Counted from the first letter of the stretch, positions 17,507 through 26,526 are shown. The stretch is 64,000 nt of DNA from Pseudovibrio sp000156235 (GCF_000156235.1 NZ_DS996818.1:1-64000); one strand, 5' to 3'. The notes: generated by a model from the sequence alone, not told the origin. Made by a program: numbers and translations.

Positions 17507-18271
17507 TCAGCTTCGCCCTTTTTTGCCTGCAGACAAACCAACTAGTCGGAAGTAAGCCCAGTAGGGCATAAATCGGAGCAGTTTCAGCGCAGCCACCAGC
17601 GGGAATGGAAATGCGATCTCAAACTTCTTTCGATCAAGGCCTTTCTTGATCCGTCGCGCAGCACCTTCAGCCCCAATGATAAACGGCATAGGCAACCTGC
17701 TATTCTCCGTCATTGCGGTTTTAACAAAGCCCGGGTTGATCACCGACAGAGAAAGGTTTGCCCGATCAAAGCTCGGCTTCAGCGCCTCACAGAGATTGAT
17801 CAAGGCGGCCTTTGTTGGGCCGTAACTAGCCGCATAAGGCAGACCGCCATATCCACTCAATGAGGAGATGATTGCTATCTGGCCTGAGCCCCGCTCTTTC
17901 AGTCGTGGATATAGATTATGGATAGTGCGAACAGCGCCAAAGTAGTTGGTATCCATTGCATTGACACATACATCCTCCGTCAAAGTGGATAGTCCGCCGA
18001 CATGGAACACGCCAGAGCAGTACAAAGTGAGGTCCGGCAGCAAATCTTCGGCTTCAAGTCTTTGAACCGCATGTTCAATCTGCTCTTTATCGGTTACATC
18101 AACTGGCAAAGCTTTCACTGAGCTGTGCGCCTTCGTCAGTGTTTCAAGGCGCTCAACACGTCGGCCACTCGCCACAACTTTCCAACCTTCTGCAACATAG
18201 AGCTTGCACAGCTCCTCACCTATTCCTGAAGTCGCTCCAATAATCCAGACAATCTTGGTATGTGATGACAT
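17507..18271 (-). CDS. short-chain dehydrogenase/reductase
   Basis: 254 residues from the ATG at 18271, which follows GGGGAG; a TTG at 18292 would add seven residues without a site. It is a classical SDR: cofactor motif GATSGIG near the N-terminus followed by ASGRR (NADP-type basic residues after the second strand), a D-V pair in PVDVTD, ISSLSGYGG with the catalytic Ser, YGPTK with the catalytic Tyr and Lys (YxxxK), and NPGFVKT. The C-terminal part carries a hydrophobic stretch (FPFPLVAALKLLRFMPYWAYF), which could touch the membrane and suggests a lipid-like substrate. It stands apart from the neighbouring small exported protein and TonB receptor genes by 56 bases. The substrate cannot be named. 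Confidence 0.88.
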   Translation of the reverse strand: MSSHTKIVWIIGATSGIGEELCKLYVAEGWKVVASGRRVERLETLTKAHSSVKALPVDVTDKEQIEHAVQRLEAEDLLPDLTLYCSGVFHVGGLSTLTEDVCVNAMDTNYFGAVRTIHNLYPRLKERGSGQIAIISSLSGYGGLPYAASYGPTKAALINLCEALKPSFDRANLSLSVINPGFVKTAMTENSRLPMPFIIGAEGAARRIKKGLDRKKFEIAFPFPLVAALKLLRFMPYWAYFRLVGLSAGKKGRS

Positions 18272-18327
18272 GCGTGCTCCCCCCAAAAGCAAAAGTCCCT
18301 AGGGAGAGCAAAGCATAGTTCACTTTG

Positions 18328-18696
18328 TTACGGCAATAACTTCTGCGTGCTGGTGGCGCACCAGCTGTCAGAACCCTCTAGCTGAGCTTCACAGAGAGAA
18401 AGGCTTTCAGCTTGAGAAACCAAGAGTTTTCCATCTTGAAGCGCATTCAGATACACAAACCGCTCAGCTTGCTCTCCTTCGTCTTCAGCCCCCGGATGCT
18501 CAAACTCTGAGATATTTGCAGTACTTTCATGACATCCAGCATAGTGGATCTTGAAACGTGGCTCAGTCAGAATTTCTTTAAGAGCAACAATGCCTTCCTG
18601 GCATTCTTCGTGGCTGTCTTTCTCAACATAGGAGGCACTAACCTCCCCGTCAGCCCCTACTGAACTCAGCAGAAACATGAGAAGCACAGTTTTCAT
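18328..18696 (-). CDS. small exported protein downstream of a TonB receptor
   Basis: 122 residues; not recognised. The N-terminus MKTVLLMFLLSSVGADGEVSA is a likely Sec signal peptide, so the product is probably periplasmic or extracellular. The mature part is acidic and has four cysteines (in ECQEG, AGCHES, SLCEAQ and SWCATS), which could form two disulfides. It starts 55 bases after the stop of the TonB-dependent receptor on the same strand and is likely co-transcribed with it, so a periplasmic role linked to uptake of the receptor's ligand is possible. No metal-binding motif is clear. Confidence 0.6.
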   Translation of the reverse strand: MKTVLLMFLLSSVGADGEVSASYVEKDSHEECQEGIVALKEILTEPRFKIHYAGCHESTANISEFEHPGAEDEGEQAERFVYLNALQDGKLLVSQAESLSLCEAQLEGSDSWCATSTQKLLP

Positions 18697-18751
18697 TCTA
18701 TTATTTCCTTATAGAAAAGCCCTGCCGCAATCACGGCAGAGCTCAAAAAAC

Positions 18752-20827
18752 TTAAAAGATCACACTTGCAGAAAGCTTGAAGGTCCGCCCTGGAGCAGTC
18801 AATTCATCCAGAGAAGGCTTATACTCAAGATCAAAAATGTTCTCGACCGCAGCATTCACCTTCAACTTACGCTCATCATCAAAGTCATAAGAGAACCCAC
18901 CTGCTAAGTTGAGAGTTGCGAAGCCTGCTTCGCTCTCATCTTCTCTTGAAGTAACCAAGCGGCGCTCACTAGCAAATCGTGAATAGAGATCTGCATACGC
19001 ATTTACGCCGCTATCAAAGTCCCATTCCTTTGTCACACCCACACGTCCCGAAAAGAGTGGAGTATCTGTGTGGAATGTACTTGTCGAACTTGTGTTGAAC
19101 TGACGACGCATCAAAGCAAGATTGGCATAAGGTGTAAGCCCCCAATTATCGATTTGATAGGATGCGGCTAATTCAAGGCCCCAAGTTTTTGCACTATCAA
19201 TGTTCTCATAAATCAATGAACCAGCAGTACATTTTGAACCGTGAGACGCAGGATCACATCTTACTGTATCGATGTAGTCTTTGGCATCAGTATAGTAAGC
19301 ACTAACATCGATAACGAGTAATCCATCATCGTAACGCCCACCTATCTCAGCAGTTACAGATGTTTCAGGATCTAGATCAGAATTGCCGAAGATTTGTCCT
19401 GCTGGTGAAAAAATCGAACCGGTCGTACTATGAAGTAAAGTCGGATAAACATAGCCTTGCGAGAGATGAGCTCTAAAAGCAAGATTCTCGAACCCAACAT
19501 AGTTCAGCCCAAAAGCCCCAACAAAGGCTTGATCATTCTCATCTTTGTCACCTGCGCTACCATCATTTTCAAGCTGAACGAAGTAATAGCGTCCGCCGCC
19601 TGTCAGTGTTAATTCTTCAGTAATATCCCATTCATCTTGCAGGAAAGCCGAGAGTGTCGTGAGTTTTGCTTCATCTTCATCCCGGTCGCTGAAAGGGGTC
19701 TCAGGAGCAGGTCCAAATGGATCATCGGATCCGATGCTGGTACTAACTTTATCCAACCGATCTTGAACAGCTTGAAAACCAGCAGTCGTCAGATGCTGGT
19801 CAGCAAGGGTCAAATCTACTTGACCATTCAAACCAAGCGAATAAAGCTCACTCTCAATTTTGTTTTCTCTTACAGAAACTGTATCGAATGTGCCAAAGGG
19901 AGTTTGCGCAGTATAATTATTGGTAGCAATGCGATCAATCTGCTGGAAGTATCCATCGAGATGAATATTGGCGATACTCTCACTGACCTCTTTAAAATCA
20001 TAGAAGAAAGCTATCTTTGATCTATCTCTTTTAGGCAGTTGCAGATCAATCGCAGTAATCGGAAACTCTGGCTCAGAGTAGGTTTCGCCTTCTTTTTCAT
20101 AGCGCTCCGCCTTTATGCTGAATTTATGCTGGTCACCATTGTAACCAACATAAGCGGAGACACTCTGACTTTCATGACTAGATCCTTCCAACGTGCCACC
20201 GGTAGTCTCTCGATCTCCATGCTTGTCCTTGCTTAATGAAAAGCGATAGTCCCAGCGATCAACAGTTCCCGAAGCAGCGCTAAAGCCTGAAATGCCATTT
20301 GTAGATGTGTCAAAGGAAGTGCCTACTTCAACCTGCAGAGCTCGATCCGCGCCTTTCTTTGTGATGATGTTTACAACACCACCGATTGCCTTCGAGCCAT
20401 GCAATACAGAACCAGGGCCTTTTACAACTTCAATTCGCTCGATATCCGATGGCGAAATTAAAAAAACAGCTCCGTAAGATGTGTGGTCTGTAATCTCTTG
20501 ACCATCCACGAGAACAACATTTCGAGAAGACTCTTCCCCTCTAATGCTGATGCGCTGCAGTCCTGCTACGCTTGAGTCAACGATCTTAACACCCGGCACA
20601 TCACGCAAGATCTCAGCCACACTGTTCGTGGAGGCACGCTCGATCTGTTCGCTAACGACGACAGCGACGGAGCGTGTGACTTCGTCGAGGCTTTGCTCAC
20701 CGCGGGCAGCGGTTACGACGATCGGACCGAGCTCTTCTGGTTCTTTCTGTTCTTGAGAATATGCACCGGATTGCAGTGCGAGATAGCAGATTCCGGTCAT
20801 CAAGCCGGAGACAAAACCCTTGGACAT
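18752..20827 (-). CDS. TonB-dependent outer-membrane receptor, probably for an iron compound
   Basis: 691 residues. It has an N-terminal signal peptide (ending near GAYSQ), a TonB box-like GPIVVTAARG, and a plug domain with VAEILRDVPGVKIV, RISIRGE, NVVLVDGQ, IERIEVVKGPGSVLHGSKAIGGVVNIITKK. A 22-strand barrel follows and ends in the outer-membrane signature LSASVIF. The family imports siderophores, heme, cobalamin or copper with energy from TonB. The ligand cannot be read from sequence. The promoter region carries two TGA-N9-TCA palindromes, the RirA-type iron box of alphaproteobacteria, which points to an iron source. The nearby denitrification genes also make a copper receptor (NosA/OprC-like) a weaker possibility. 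A small exported protein gene follows on the same strand. Confidence 0.88.
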   Translation of the reverse strand: MSKGFVSGLMTGICYLALQSGAYSQEQKEPEELGPIVVTAARGEQSLDEVTRSVAVVVSEQIERASTNSVAEILRDVPGVKIVDSSVAGLQRISIRGEESSRNVVLVDGQEITDHTSYGAVFLISPSDIERIEVVKGPGSVLHGSKAIGGVVNIITKKGADRALQVEVGTSFDTSTNGISGFSAASGTVDRWDYRFSLSKDKHGDRETTGGTLEGSSHESQSVSAYVGYNGDQHKFSIKAERYEKEGETYSEPEFPITAIDLQLPKRDRSKIAFFYDFKEVSESIANIHLDGYFQQIDRIATNNYTAQTPFGTFDTVSVRENKIESELYSLGLNGQVDLTLADQHLTTAGFQAVQDRLDKVSTSIGSDDPFGPAPETPFSDRDEDEAKLTTLSAFLQDEWDITEELTLTGGGRYYFVQLENDGSAGDKDENDQAFVGAFGLNYVGFENLAFRAHLSQGYVYPTLLHSTTGSIFSPAGQIFGNSDLDPETSVTAEIGGRYDDGLLVIDVSAYYTDAKDYIDTVRCDPASHGSKCTAGSLIYENIDSAKTWGLELAASYQIDNWGLTPYANLALMRRQFNTSSTSTFHTDTPLFSGRVGVTKEWDFDSGVNAYADLYSRFASERRLVTSREDESEAGFATLNLAGGFSYDFDDERKLKVNAAVENIFDLEYKPSLDELTAPGRTFKLSASVIF

Positions 20828-20841
20828 CCCTACACCCTTTT

Positions 20842-20864
20842 AATATGAGTTAAGGACTCATATT
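20842..20864. promoter_or_regulatory. RirA-type iron box, proximal copy
   Basis: AATATGAGT, five bases, ACTCATATT: a perfect palindrome 15 bases upstream of the TonB receptor start. It contains TGA-N9-TCA (20846-20860), the iron-Rhodo-box consensus bound by RirA in rhizobia. A third half-site TGAGT follows at 20867-20871. Confidence 0.6.
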
Positions 20865-20910
20865 ATTGAGTAGAGAGATTTATCAATGTAAAAATGACCA
20901 TTCAAAAATA

Positions 20911-20933
20911 AATATGAATATAATACTCATATT
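20911..20933. promoter_or_regulatory. RirA-type iron box, distal copy
   Basis: AATATGAAT, five bases, ACTCATATT: the same palindrome with one changed base, 69 bases from the proximal copy centre to centre. TGA-N9-TCA is at 20915-20929. Two copies upstream of the receptor suggest cooperative iron-responsive repression. Confidence 0.55.
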
Positions 20934-20977
20934 TGTGTCATTTTGATCACAACCAATATAACTGCTCCCTTCCTTAT

Positions 20978-20991
20978 TTGACTTGGATCAA
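20978..20991. promoter_or_regulatory. FNR/NnrR-type box with no clear target
   Basis: TTGAC-TTGG-ATCAA, one base from the symmetrical FNR consensus. It sits between the nap terminator and the TonB receptor promoter, 150 bases upstream of the receptor start, and no gene on the plus strand follows. It might add an oxygen or NO input to the receptor, or be fortuitous. Confidence 0.35.
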
Positions 20992-21082
20992 GCAAACTCA
21001 TTAATGCTGCGCTCTCTTCCTGCATTTCTGCAGCCACTCACAAAAGCTGATTCGCTCTTCGTACTGCGCTTGAGACAAAGAA

Positions 21083-21114
21083 AACCCACCTTCAAAGTTG
21101 CTTGAAGGTGGGTT
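21083..21114 (-). terminator. terminator of the nap operon
   Basis: AACCCACCTTCAA (21083-21095) and TTGAAGGTGGGTT (21102-21114) form a perfect 13-bp stem with a 6-base loop, followed on the minus strand by TTTTCTTTG. It lies 39 bases after the napC stop: a strong intrinsic terminator. Confidence 0.85.
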
Positions 21115-21152
21115 CTGCCAATTGTCTTGTCTGACGTCAGCAAATGCGATGT

Positions 21153-21797
21153 TTAGTCGTAAACAGCTGAAACCTTCTCTTTGTAAGCTTCCAGAGCGTT
21201 TGCTGGCAGGCTGTGTGCGATGCCCTGGTGACAATCGATACAAGTCTTGCCTTCTTTGAATGCATCAGAGTGAGCTGCGGATGCACGGCCTTCCTGAAGA
21301 ACAAAGTCCATAGAGTCGAACTCATGACAGTTCCGGCATTCGCGGCTGTCTGTCTTCTTCATTGCTGTCCAAACGTTGGTTGCTAGCTCAAGACGTTTCT
21401 CTTCAAACTTCGCAGGGGTATCAATGGAACCCAAAGCTTTATGATAAAGCTCTCTGGTTGCCTGCACCTTCCGAACCACCTTATGCACCCACTCTTTAGG
21501 CACATGGCAGTCTGGACAGGTTGCCCGTACGCCTGAAGCATTGTTGTAGTGCGCTGTCTCAGTGTATTCCGCGTAGACGTTTGCCTCCATCTCATGGCAG
21601 CCAATGCAGAACTCTTCTGTATTGGTCATTTCCATAGACCAGTTGAAGCTACCCCAAAAAGCCACACCAACAACGACACCAATCAGCAACAGAGCACCTG
21701 CAGAAATCGTCGCAGCAGGATGTCTCAGAAAACGCCAGATCCGTTTGATCAGGCCAGGCCCCTGATCTTTATTGGGAATTGCGCCTTGATTGCTCAT
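21153..21797 (-). CDS. napC: NapC/NirT-type tetraheme c-type cytochrome
   Basis: 214 residues. It has one N-terminal membrane anchor (about residues 29-49, TISAGALLLIGVVVGVAFWGS) and four CxxCH heme sites: CIGCH at 64-68, CPDCH near 94, CRNCH and CIDCH in the C-terminal half. NapC oxidises membrane quinol and passes electrons to the NapB-NapA complex in the periplasm. The length is typical. GGAGG precedes the ATG by eight bases. It is the last gene of the nap operon, 27 bases after napB, with a strong terminator behind it. NirT-like proteins serving other reductases share this fold, but the operon context settles the name. Confidence 0.95.
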   Translation of the reverse strand: MSNQGAIPNKDQGPGLIKRIWRFLRHPAATISAGALLLIGVVVGVAFWGSFNWSMEMTNTEEFCIGCHEMEANVYAEYTETAHYNNASGVRATCPDCHVPKEWVHKVVRKVQATRELYHKALGSIDTPAKFEEKRLELATNVWTAMKKTDSRECRNCHEFDSMDFVLQEGRASAAHSDAFKEGKTCIDCHQGIAHSLPANALEAYKEKVSAVYD

Positions 21798-21824
21798 ATT
21801 TAGTTCCTCCAGTCAGAGTGCCAT

Positions 21825-22268
21825 CTAGCGTTTGCTTGACGGAGTAAATTCATTCTCCACGAGCGGCTCAGCTTCGACCTGAGGAACATGGCATTGCGTG
21901 CAGAACCAGCGTGTACCAGCAACCTGATCCAGCTGACGCCCTTCACGGTCCGCATAGTGTGTCATGGAAAGGGTTGGTGCTTTTTTCTCACCTGCATTTG
22001 CCCAGTCATGGCAAGTCAGGCACTGGTTCACCTTCAGGTCCACCTGATAGGCTTCAGTCTTGTGCGGCACCAACGGTGGCTGCTGACGAAACTCGCGGTT
22101 CACCCGGGTGTTTTGAGGACGAGCGATCGGTTCTACGAACACGGGCTCATCGACCTGTACACCCCGCAAGGACTTTACCCCCTCGGCATGTGCGTTCAAG
22201 GCAGCAAAGCCGGTAAGGTTCAAAACCGCCATAATGGTGATAGCCTTCCAAGGCACTCCCGTTTTCAT
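21825..22268 (-). CDS. napB: NapB diheme cytochrome c, small subunit of periplasmic nitrate reductase
   Basis: 147 residues from the ATG at 22268; GGGAGG six bases upstream and the ATGA overlap with the napH stop fix this start, although the frame stays open further upstream. A signal peptide (ITIMAVLNLTGFAALNAHA) is followed by the conserved GVKSLRGVQVDEP start of mature NapB. Two CxxCH heme sites follow (CLTCH and CTQCH), with histidines in PHKTEAYQ and MTHY as candidate distal ligands. NapB takes electrons from NapC and reduces the molybdenum subunit NapA. Expected length and position for the family. Confidence 0.95.
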   Translation of the reverse strand: MKTGVPWKAITIMAVLNLTGFAALNAHAEGVKSLRGVQVDEPVFVEPIARPQNTRVNREFRQQPPLVPHKTEAYQVDLKVNQCLTCHDWANAGEKKAPTLSMTHYADREGRQLDQVAGTRWFCTQCHVPQVEAEPLVENEFTPSSKR

Positions 22269-23194
22269 TTGTGACCTCCCATAGCTTTGGTCGCGACCGG
22301 ATCGCGGGGGCCCGGTTCGATTGAAGTAGGTTGAATAAGTTGAGTATCGAAACGATGGGTGAAACTGAAAACGTCCAGATCGCATACGTCGATACAGCGA
22401 CCACAAGACGTACAGTCCCGATGTTGAATGAGCGGGGTATCATCCCCTTTGCCTCGCAGAGCCGGCGAGATCACATGGTTCTCAGGACAAACCTCAAAGC
22501 AGTCCATGCAGTCATCACAAGCTTCGCGGTTCTTGGCAGAGATCCGCAGCAAGCTCTTGGTGTTGAGCAGTCCATACACCGCACCCATAGGGCACAGATG
22601 TCCGCACCAGCCATGCCGGGAGACGAAAGTGTCAAACAGGAACACCATCAAAACCGCAGCCCAGGCGAAGCCCATGCCAAACACCAGCCCACGGTGTAGC
22701 AAGGTGACTGGATTGACCAGCTCATAAGCCAGAGAACCAGATCCGGCAGCGATAAGCAGCGTCATCGCCAGAACCCAGTAGCGGGTGTGCTTCTTCGGTT
22801 GCCACCCCTTTTTCAGATCAAGCTTGCGATGCAACCAGTTTGCACTGTCAGTCACCACATTCATGGGACAAACCCATGAGCAGTAAAGCCGGCCACCAAA
22901 CACGGCGTAGGAAACAACCACAATGGCCAGACCAATCAAACCGGTCAGCTCAGGCCAGTGTCCCGTCACCATTGTCTGCAACAGCAAAAACGGATCTGAC
23001 AGCGGAAGGATGTTCAGCGTCATGCTGGACGTCAGCGTTCCTTTGACAATCCAGATCCCGGCCCAGGGACCAGCAAGGAAAAGAGCCAGAACCAGCAACT
23101 GAGTGCTTCGTCTAAGCAGCAGAAAGCGGTTACGCAGAACCCAACTCCGCTTCTTTTCCTTAAGGCTTTGGGCGTCTAATGCATGTGTAGTCAT
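22265..23194 (-). CDS. napH: NapH, quinol dehydrogenase membrane component with ferredoxin sites
   Basis: 309 residues from the ATG at 23194, which overlaps the napG stop as TGATG and has AGGGG upstream; the open frame continues 39 codons further but lies within napG. There are about four membrane segments, two CxxxCP motifs typical of NapH (CSWVCPMN and CGHLCPMG), and a C-terminal pair of [4Fe-4S] motifs (CDDCMDCFEVCP and CTSCGRCIDVC). NapH with NapG forms an electron route from menaquinol or ubiquinol to NapA, in addition to NapC. NapGH is usual in gamma- and epsilonproteobacterial nap operons and less usual in alphaproteobacteria. Confidence 0.93.
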   Translation of the reverse strand: MTTHALDAQSLKEKKRSWVLRNRFLLLRRSTQLLVLALFLAGPWAGIWIVKGTLTSSMTLNILPLSDPFLLLQTMVTGHWPELTGLIGLAIVVVSYAVFGGRLYCSWVCPMNVVTDSANWLHRKLDLKKGWQPKKHTRYWVLAMTLLIAAGSGSLAYELVNPVTLLHRGLVFGMGFAWAAVLMVFLFDTFVSRHGWCGHLCPMGAVYGLLNTKSLLRISAKNREACDDCMDCFEVCPENHVISPALRGKGDDTPLIQHRDCTSCGRCIDVCDLDVFSFTHRFDTQLIQPTSIEPGPRDPVATKAMGGHK

Positions 23195-23991
23195 CACTGC
23201 CCCTTCCCTGGCTGGAACACGGGCTTGAAGGCACCTGCATCCGGCACACGATCCGGCAGATCGATCACACCTGGCACCAACGCATTTCCTGCCTTGGCTT
23301 TTTCCTCCCAACCAAGCCTGTAGTGCTCAGCACTCTCAGCTCTGGCGATACGGCGAGGAAGAACCTTGATCGCAGACTCTGGCAGAACACACGCCTTCTC
23401 ACATTTACCGCAGCCTGTGCAGGCATCTGCATAGACAGTTGGCGAGAAGACAGCATGGCTGCCCGTTCGCGTGTTTGGCGTCATCTCAAGTTTGATCGCT
23501 TCATCAATCAGCGGACAAACCCGATAGCAAACGTCACAACGCAAACCGAGGAAGTTGAGGCAGTTCTCCTGATCGATCAGGACAGCCACACCCATATCAG
23601 CATCATCAATGTCGGTGAGAGAATGATCCAATGCCCCTGTTGGACAGGCAGCAACACAAGGAATGTCCTCACACATCTCACAAGGCACATCGCGAGCTGT
23701 AAAGTATGGCGTTCCGGTTGCCGGGCCGGTTTCACCAAGCTCAGCGAGTTTCAAAGTGTCATAAGGGCAGTCACGAACACACAGTCCGCACCGCACACAT
23801 GCACTCAAAAACTCCTCTTCAGAAAGAGCTCCGGGCGGTCTGATGGCGTCGGCAGGCAAAGCCTTGGCCTGCGCCTGATAGACCGTCAGGAACGTCGCAG
23901 CAACAGCACAGCCACACGCCGTGCGGGCTGCGTCGCCAAGAAACTGACGACGCTTTGCACTGCTGAGGCCTGTCTTTTTGAGATCAGACAT
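23194..23991 (-). CDS. napG: NapG, Tat-exported ferredoxin-type quinol dehydrogenase component
   Basis: 265 residues. The N-terminus has a twin-arginine motif (KRRQFLGDAA), so export is folded, via Tat. Four [4Fe-4S] cluster motifs follow: CVRCGLCVRDCP, CEMCEDIPCVAACP, CLNFLGLRCDVCYRVCP and CTGCGKCEKACV, the MauM/NapG pattern. The protein works in the periplasm bound to NapH, passing electrons to NapB and NapA. It is 32 bases downstream of napA and overlaps napH by one base. Confidence 0.93.
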   Translation of the reverse strand: MSDLKKTGLSSAKRRQFLGDAARTACGCAVAATFLTVYQAQAKALPADAIRPPGALSEEEFLSACVRCGLCVRDCPYDTLKLAELGETGPATGTPYFTARDVPCEMCEDIPCVAACPTGALDHSLTDIDDADMGVAVLIDQENCLNFLGLRCDVCYRVCPLIDEAIKLEMTPNTRTGSHAVFSPTVYADACTGCGKCEKACVLPESAIKVLPRRIARAESAEHYRLGWEEKAKAGNALVPGVIDLPDRVPDAGAFKPVFQPGKGQ

Positions 23992-24023
23992 GGTTCTTAT
24001 CCATTGCTGCTCAGAGGGTTGCT

Positions 24024-26513
24024 CTAAGCGCTTTCGACTTTACAAGCGCACTTCTTGAAATCCGTCTCTTTGGAAATCGGACAAGTGGCATCAAGGGTGA
24101 GTTTGTTGGTCAGCTGACTTGCATCGAAGAAAGCCATGTAGACCAAGCCCTTAGGCACCTTGTTACGACCACGGGTTTCAACGCGTGTCTGCACTTCACC
24201 ACGACGGGTTGATACAGTGACTTCTTGCCCTCTGCGCAGACCACGCTCACGTGCATCTTGCGGATGCATGAACACGACACCGGCAGGGAATGCTCTGTGC
24301 AGCTCAGGAACACGACGTGTCATAGAACCTGTGTGCCAATGCTCAAGAACACGACCGGTGCACAGCCAGAGATCAAAGTCTTTGTCAGGCATTTCTGCAG
24401 GCGGCTCGTAAGGAGCAAAGATGATGTTCGCACGACCATCTGGCTTACCGTAGAAGCGGACGCCCTCTCCTTTTGGAACATAAGGATCGTAGCCTTCACG
24501 GAAGCGATAGAGTGTTTCCTTGCCATCAACCACAGGCCAACGCAGACCGCGAGCCTTGTGATAGGTGTCAAAGTCAGCCAGATCGTGCGCATGACCGCGA
24601 CCGAACTGAGCATACTCTTCAAACAGACCCTTCTGTACGTAGAAGCCAAAGTCTTCAGACTCGTGGTTGTTGAAACCTTCTTTCACTTCAGAGACTGGGA
24701 ACTTGTCGACCACACCATTGGCGAAAAGAACTTCAAACAGTGTCTTACCGCGTAGTTCAGGCTTCTTGGCAAGCAGCTCTTCAGTCCAGACTTCTTCTGT
24801 CTTGAAGTATTTGGAGAACTCCATAACCTGCCAGACATCTGACATAGCTTCACCCGGAGCTTTCACCTGCTGACGCCAGAACTGAGTACGGCGTTCTGCG
24901 TTGCCGTAAGCACCTTCTTTTTCTGCCCACATAGCGGTTGGCAGAATAAGATCAGCAGCCATTGCAGTAACGGTTGGATACGGATCAGACACCACGATAA
25001 AGTTGTCTGGGTTCCGATAACCCGGCCAGCCTTCCTCGTTCATATTTGGAGCAGCTTGCAGGTTGTTGGTGCACTGAACCCAATAGGCATTCAGCTTGCC
25101 ATCTTTAAGCATCCGGTGATGCAGAACAGCGTGGTAACCAGGCTTACCAGGGATCGTACCTTCAGGAATGCCCCAAGCTTTTTCACAGATCTCGCGGTGC
25201 TTAGGATTCTTAACCACCATGTCCGCAGGCAGACGGTGCGCAAAGGTACCAACCTCACGAGCAGTACCACAAGCAGATGGCTGACCAGTCAGAGAGAACG
25301 GACCATTACCTGGCTCAGAGATCTTACCTGTCAGCAGGTGCACATTATAGCAAAGGCTGTTGACCCATGTACCACGTGAGTGCTGATTGAAGCCCATAGT
25401 CCAGAGAGACATAACCTTCCGGTTTGGATCAGCATATGCCTGTGCCAGTTTCAGAAGTTTCTCTGCAGGTACACCGGACATTTCCTCTGCATACTCAAGC
25501 GTATACTTGGAAACGAGCTTCTTATACTCTTCAAAGTCGATCTTGGAGATCTTGCCGGAACCAGCATTCTCGGCATCTTTTTCACGTTCGTCAGTTGGAC
25601 GCAGACCGTAGCCGATATCTGTAGCAGTCTTGGTGATGTTGACGTGCTTGTTCACGAAGTCCCAGTTCACCGCATCATTCTCAATGATGTAGTTCGCGAT
25701 GAAGTTGAGGATCACCAGGTCGGTCTGTGGTGTGAACACCATACCGTTGTCAGCAAGTTCAAAGCTGCGATGCTCAAAGGTAGAAAGAACATGCACTTCA
25801 CAGCCAGGCTTTGTCAGGCGTGTATCTGTCAGGCGTGACCAGAGGATTGGGTGCATCTCTGCCATGTTCGCGCCCCACAGCACGAATGTGTCAGCCAGCT
25901 CCAGATCATCGTAGCAGCCCATTGGCTCATCAATACCGAATGTGCGGATAAACGCAGCCACAGCAGACGCCATACAGTGGCGTGCATTTGGATCGATGTT
26001 GTTGGAACGCAGACCTGCCTTCATGAACTTAGAGGCTGCATAACCTTCCCAGATGGTCCACTGACCAGAGCCAAACATACCAACCGCAGACGGACCAGTC
26101 TTCTTGATCGCATCCTTGAATTTGCCGGACATAACGGTGAAGGCTTCATCCCAGGAAACAGGCTCAAACTCACCATTCTTGTCGTAAACGCCACCGGTCT
26201 TACGCAGCAGTGGTGTTCTCAGGCGATCCTGACCATACATGATCTTGGAGAGGAAATAGCCTTTGATGCAGTTCAGGCCGCGGTTCACAGGCGCATCAGG
26301 ATCGCCCTGAGTTGCCACAACGCGATCATCCTTCACACCAACAAGGAGTGAACAGCCTGTACCGCAGAAGCGGCAGACAGCCTTATCCCAGCGGATGTCG
26401 GAGGCTTTTCCCTGAGCCTCGGCGGACTTTGGTAGAGCGATGCCAGCTGCAGAAGCAGTTGCTGCAACCGCTGCTGACTTAATTAAATCTCTGCGAGATG
26501 CCGTGATTGACAT
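24024..26513 (-). CDS. napA: NapA, catalytic subunit of periplasmic nitrate reductase
   Basis: 829 residues, the usual length. A Tat signal (SRRDLIKSAA) leads to the mature start. The [4Fe-4S] ligands are Cys47, Cys50, Cys54 and Cys82 (CRFCGTGC and LNCIKG). The Mo-bis-MGD ligand is Cys180 in NARHCMASA. The body is a molybdopterin oxidoreductase, ending in the dinucleotide-binding domain (RRGEVQTRVETRGRNKVPKGLVYMAFF). It reduces nitrate to nitrite in the periplasm with electrons from NapB. CGGGAGG lies just before the ATG. It sits between napD and napG. Confidence 0.97.
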   Translation of the reverse strand: MSITASRRDLIKSAAVAATASAAGIALPKSAEAQGKASDIRWDKAVCRFCGTGCSLLVGVKDDRVVATQGDPDAPVNRGLNCIKGYFLSKIMYGQDRLRTPLLRKTGGVYDKNGEFEPVSWDEAFTVMSGKFKDAIKKTGPSAVGMFGSGQWTIWEGYAASKFMKAGLRSNNIDPNARHCMASAVAAFIRTFGIDEPMGCYDDLELADTFVLWGANMAEMHPILWSRLTDTRLTKPGCEVHVLSTFEHRSFELADNGMVFTPQTDLVILNFIANYIIENDAVNWDFVNKHVNITKTATDIGYGLRPTDEREKDAENAGSGKISKIDFEEYKKLVSKYTLEYAEEMSGVPAEKLLKLAQAYADPNRKVMSLWTMGFNQHSRGTWVNSLCYNVHLLTGKISEPGNGPFSLTGQPSACGTAREVGTFAHRLPADMVVKNPKHREICEKAWGIPEGTIPGKPGYHAVLHHRMLKDGKLNAYWVQCTNNLQAAPNMNEEGWPGYRNPDNFIVVSDPYPTVTAMAADLILPTAMWAEKEGAYGNAERRTQFWRQQVKAPGEAMSDVWQVMEFSKYFKTEEVWTEELLAKKPELRGKTLFEVLFANGVVDKFPVSEVKEGFNNHESEDFGFYVQKGLFEEYAQFGRGHAHDLADFDTYHKARGLRWPVVDGKETLYRFREGYDPYVPKGEGVRFYGKPDGRANIIFAPYEPPAEMPDKDFDLWLCTGRVLEHWHTGSMTRRVPELHRAFPAGVVFMHPQDARERGLRRGQEVTVSTRRGEVQTRVETRGRNKVPKGLVYMAFFDASQLTNKLTLDATCPISKETDFKKCACKVESA

Positions 26514-26526
26514 GGTTTGCCTCCCG

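Noticed and set aside
20936..20953. TGTGT...TCACA as a CRP site near the TonB receptor
   Set aside because: The spacer is eight bases instead of six and one arm is imperfect.
21001..21243. 80-codon minus-strand frame overlapping the 3' end of napC
   Set aside because: It overlaps a heme-protein gene in another frame and spans the nap terminator; no protein features.
22265..23311. Longer napH with 39 extra N-terminal residues
   Set aside because: The extension lies inside napG; the internal ATG at 23194 has a ribosome site and a TGATG coupling with napG.
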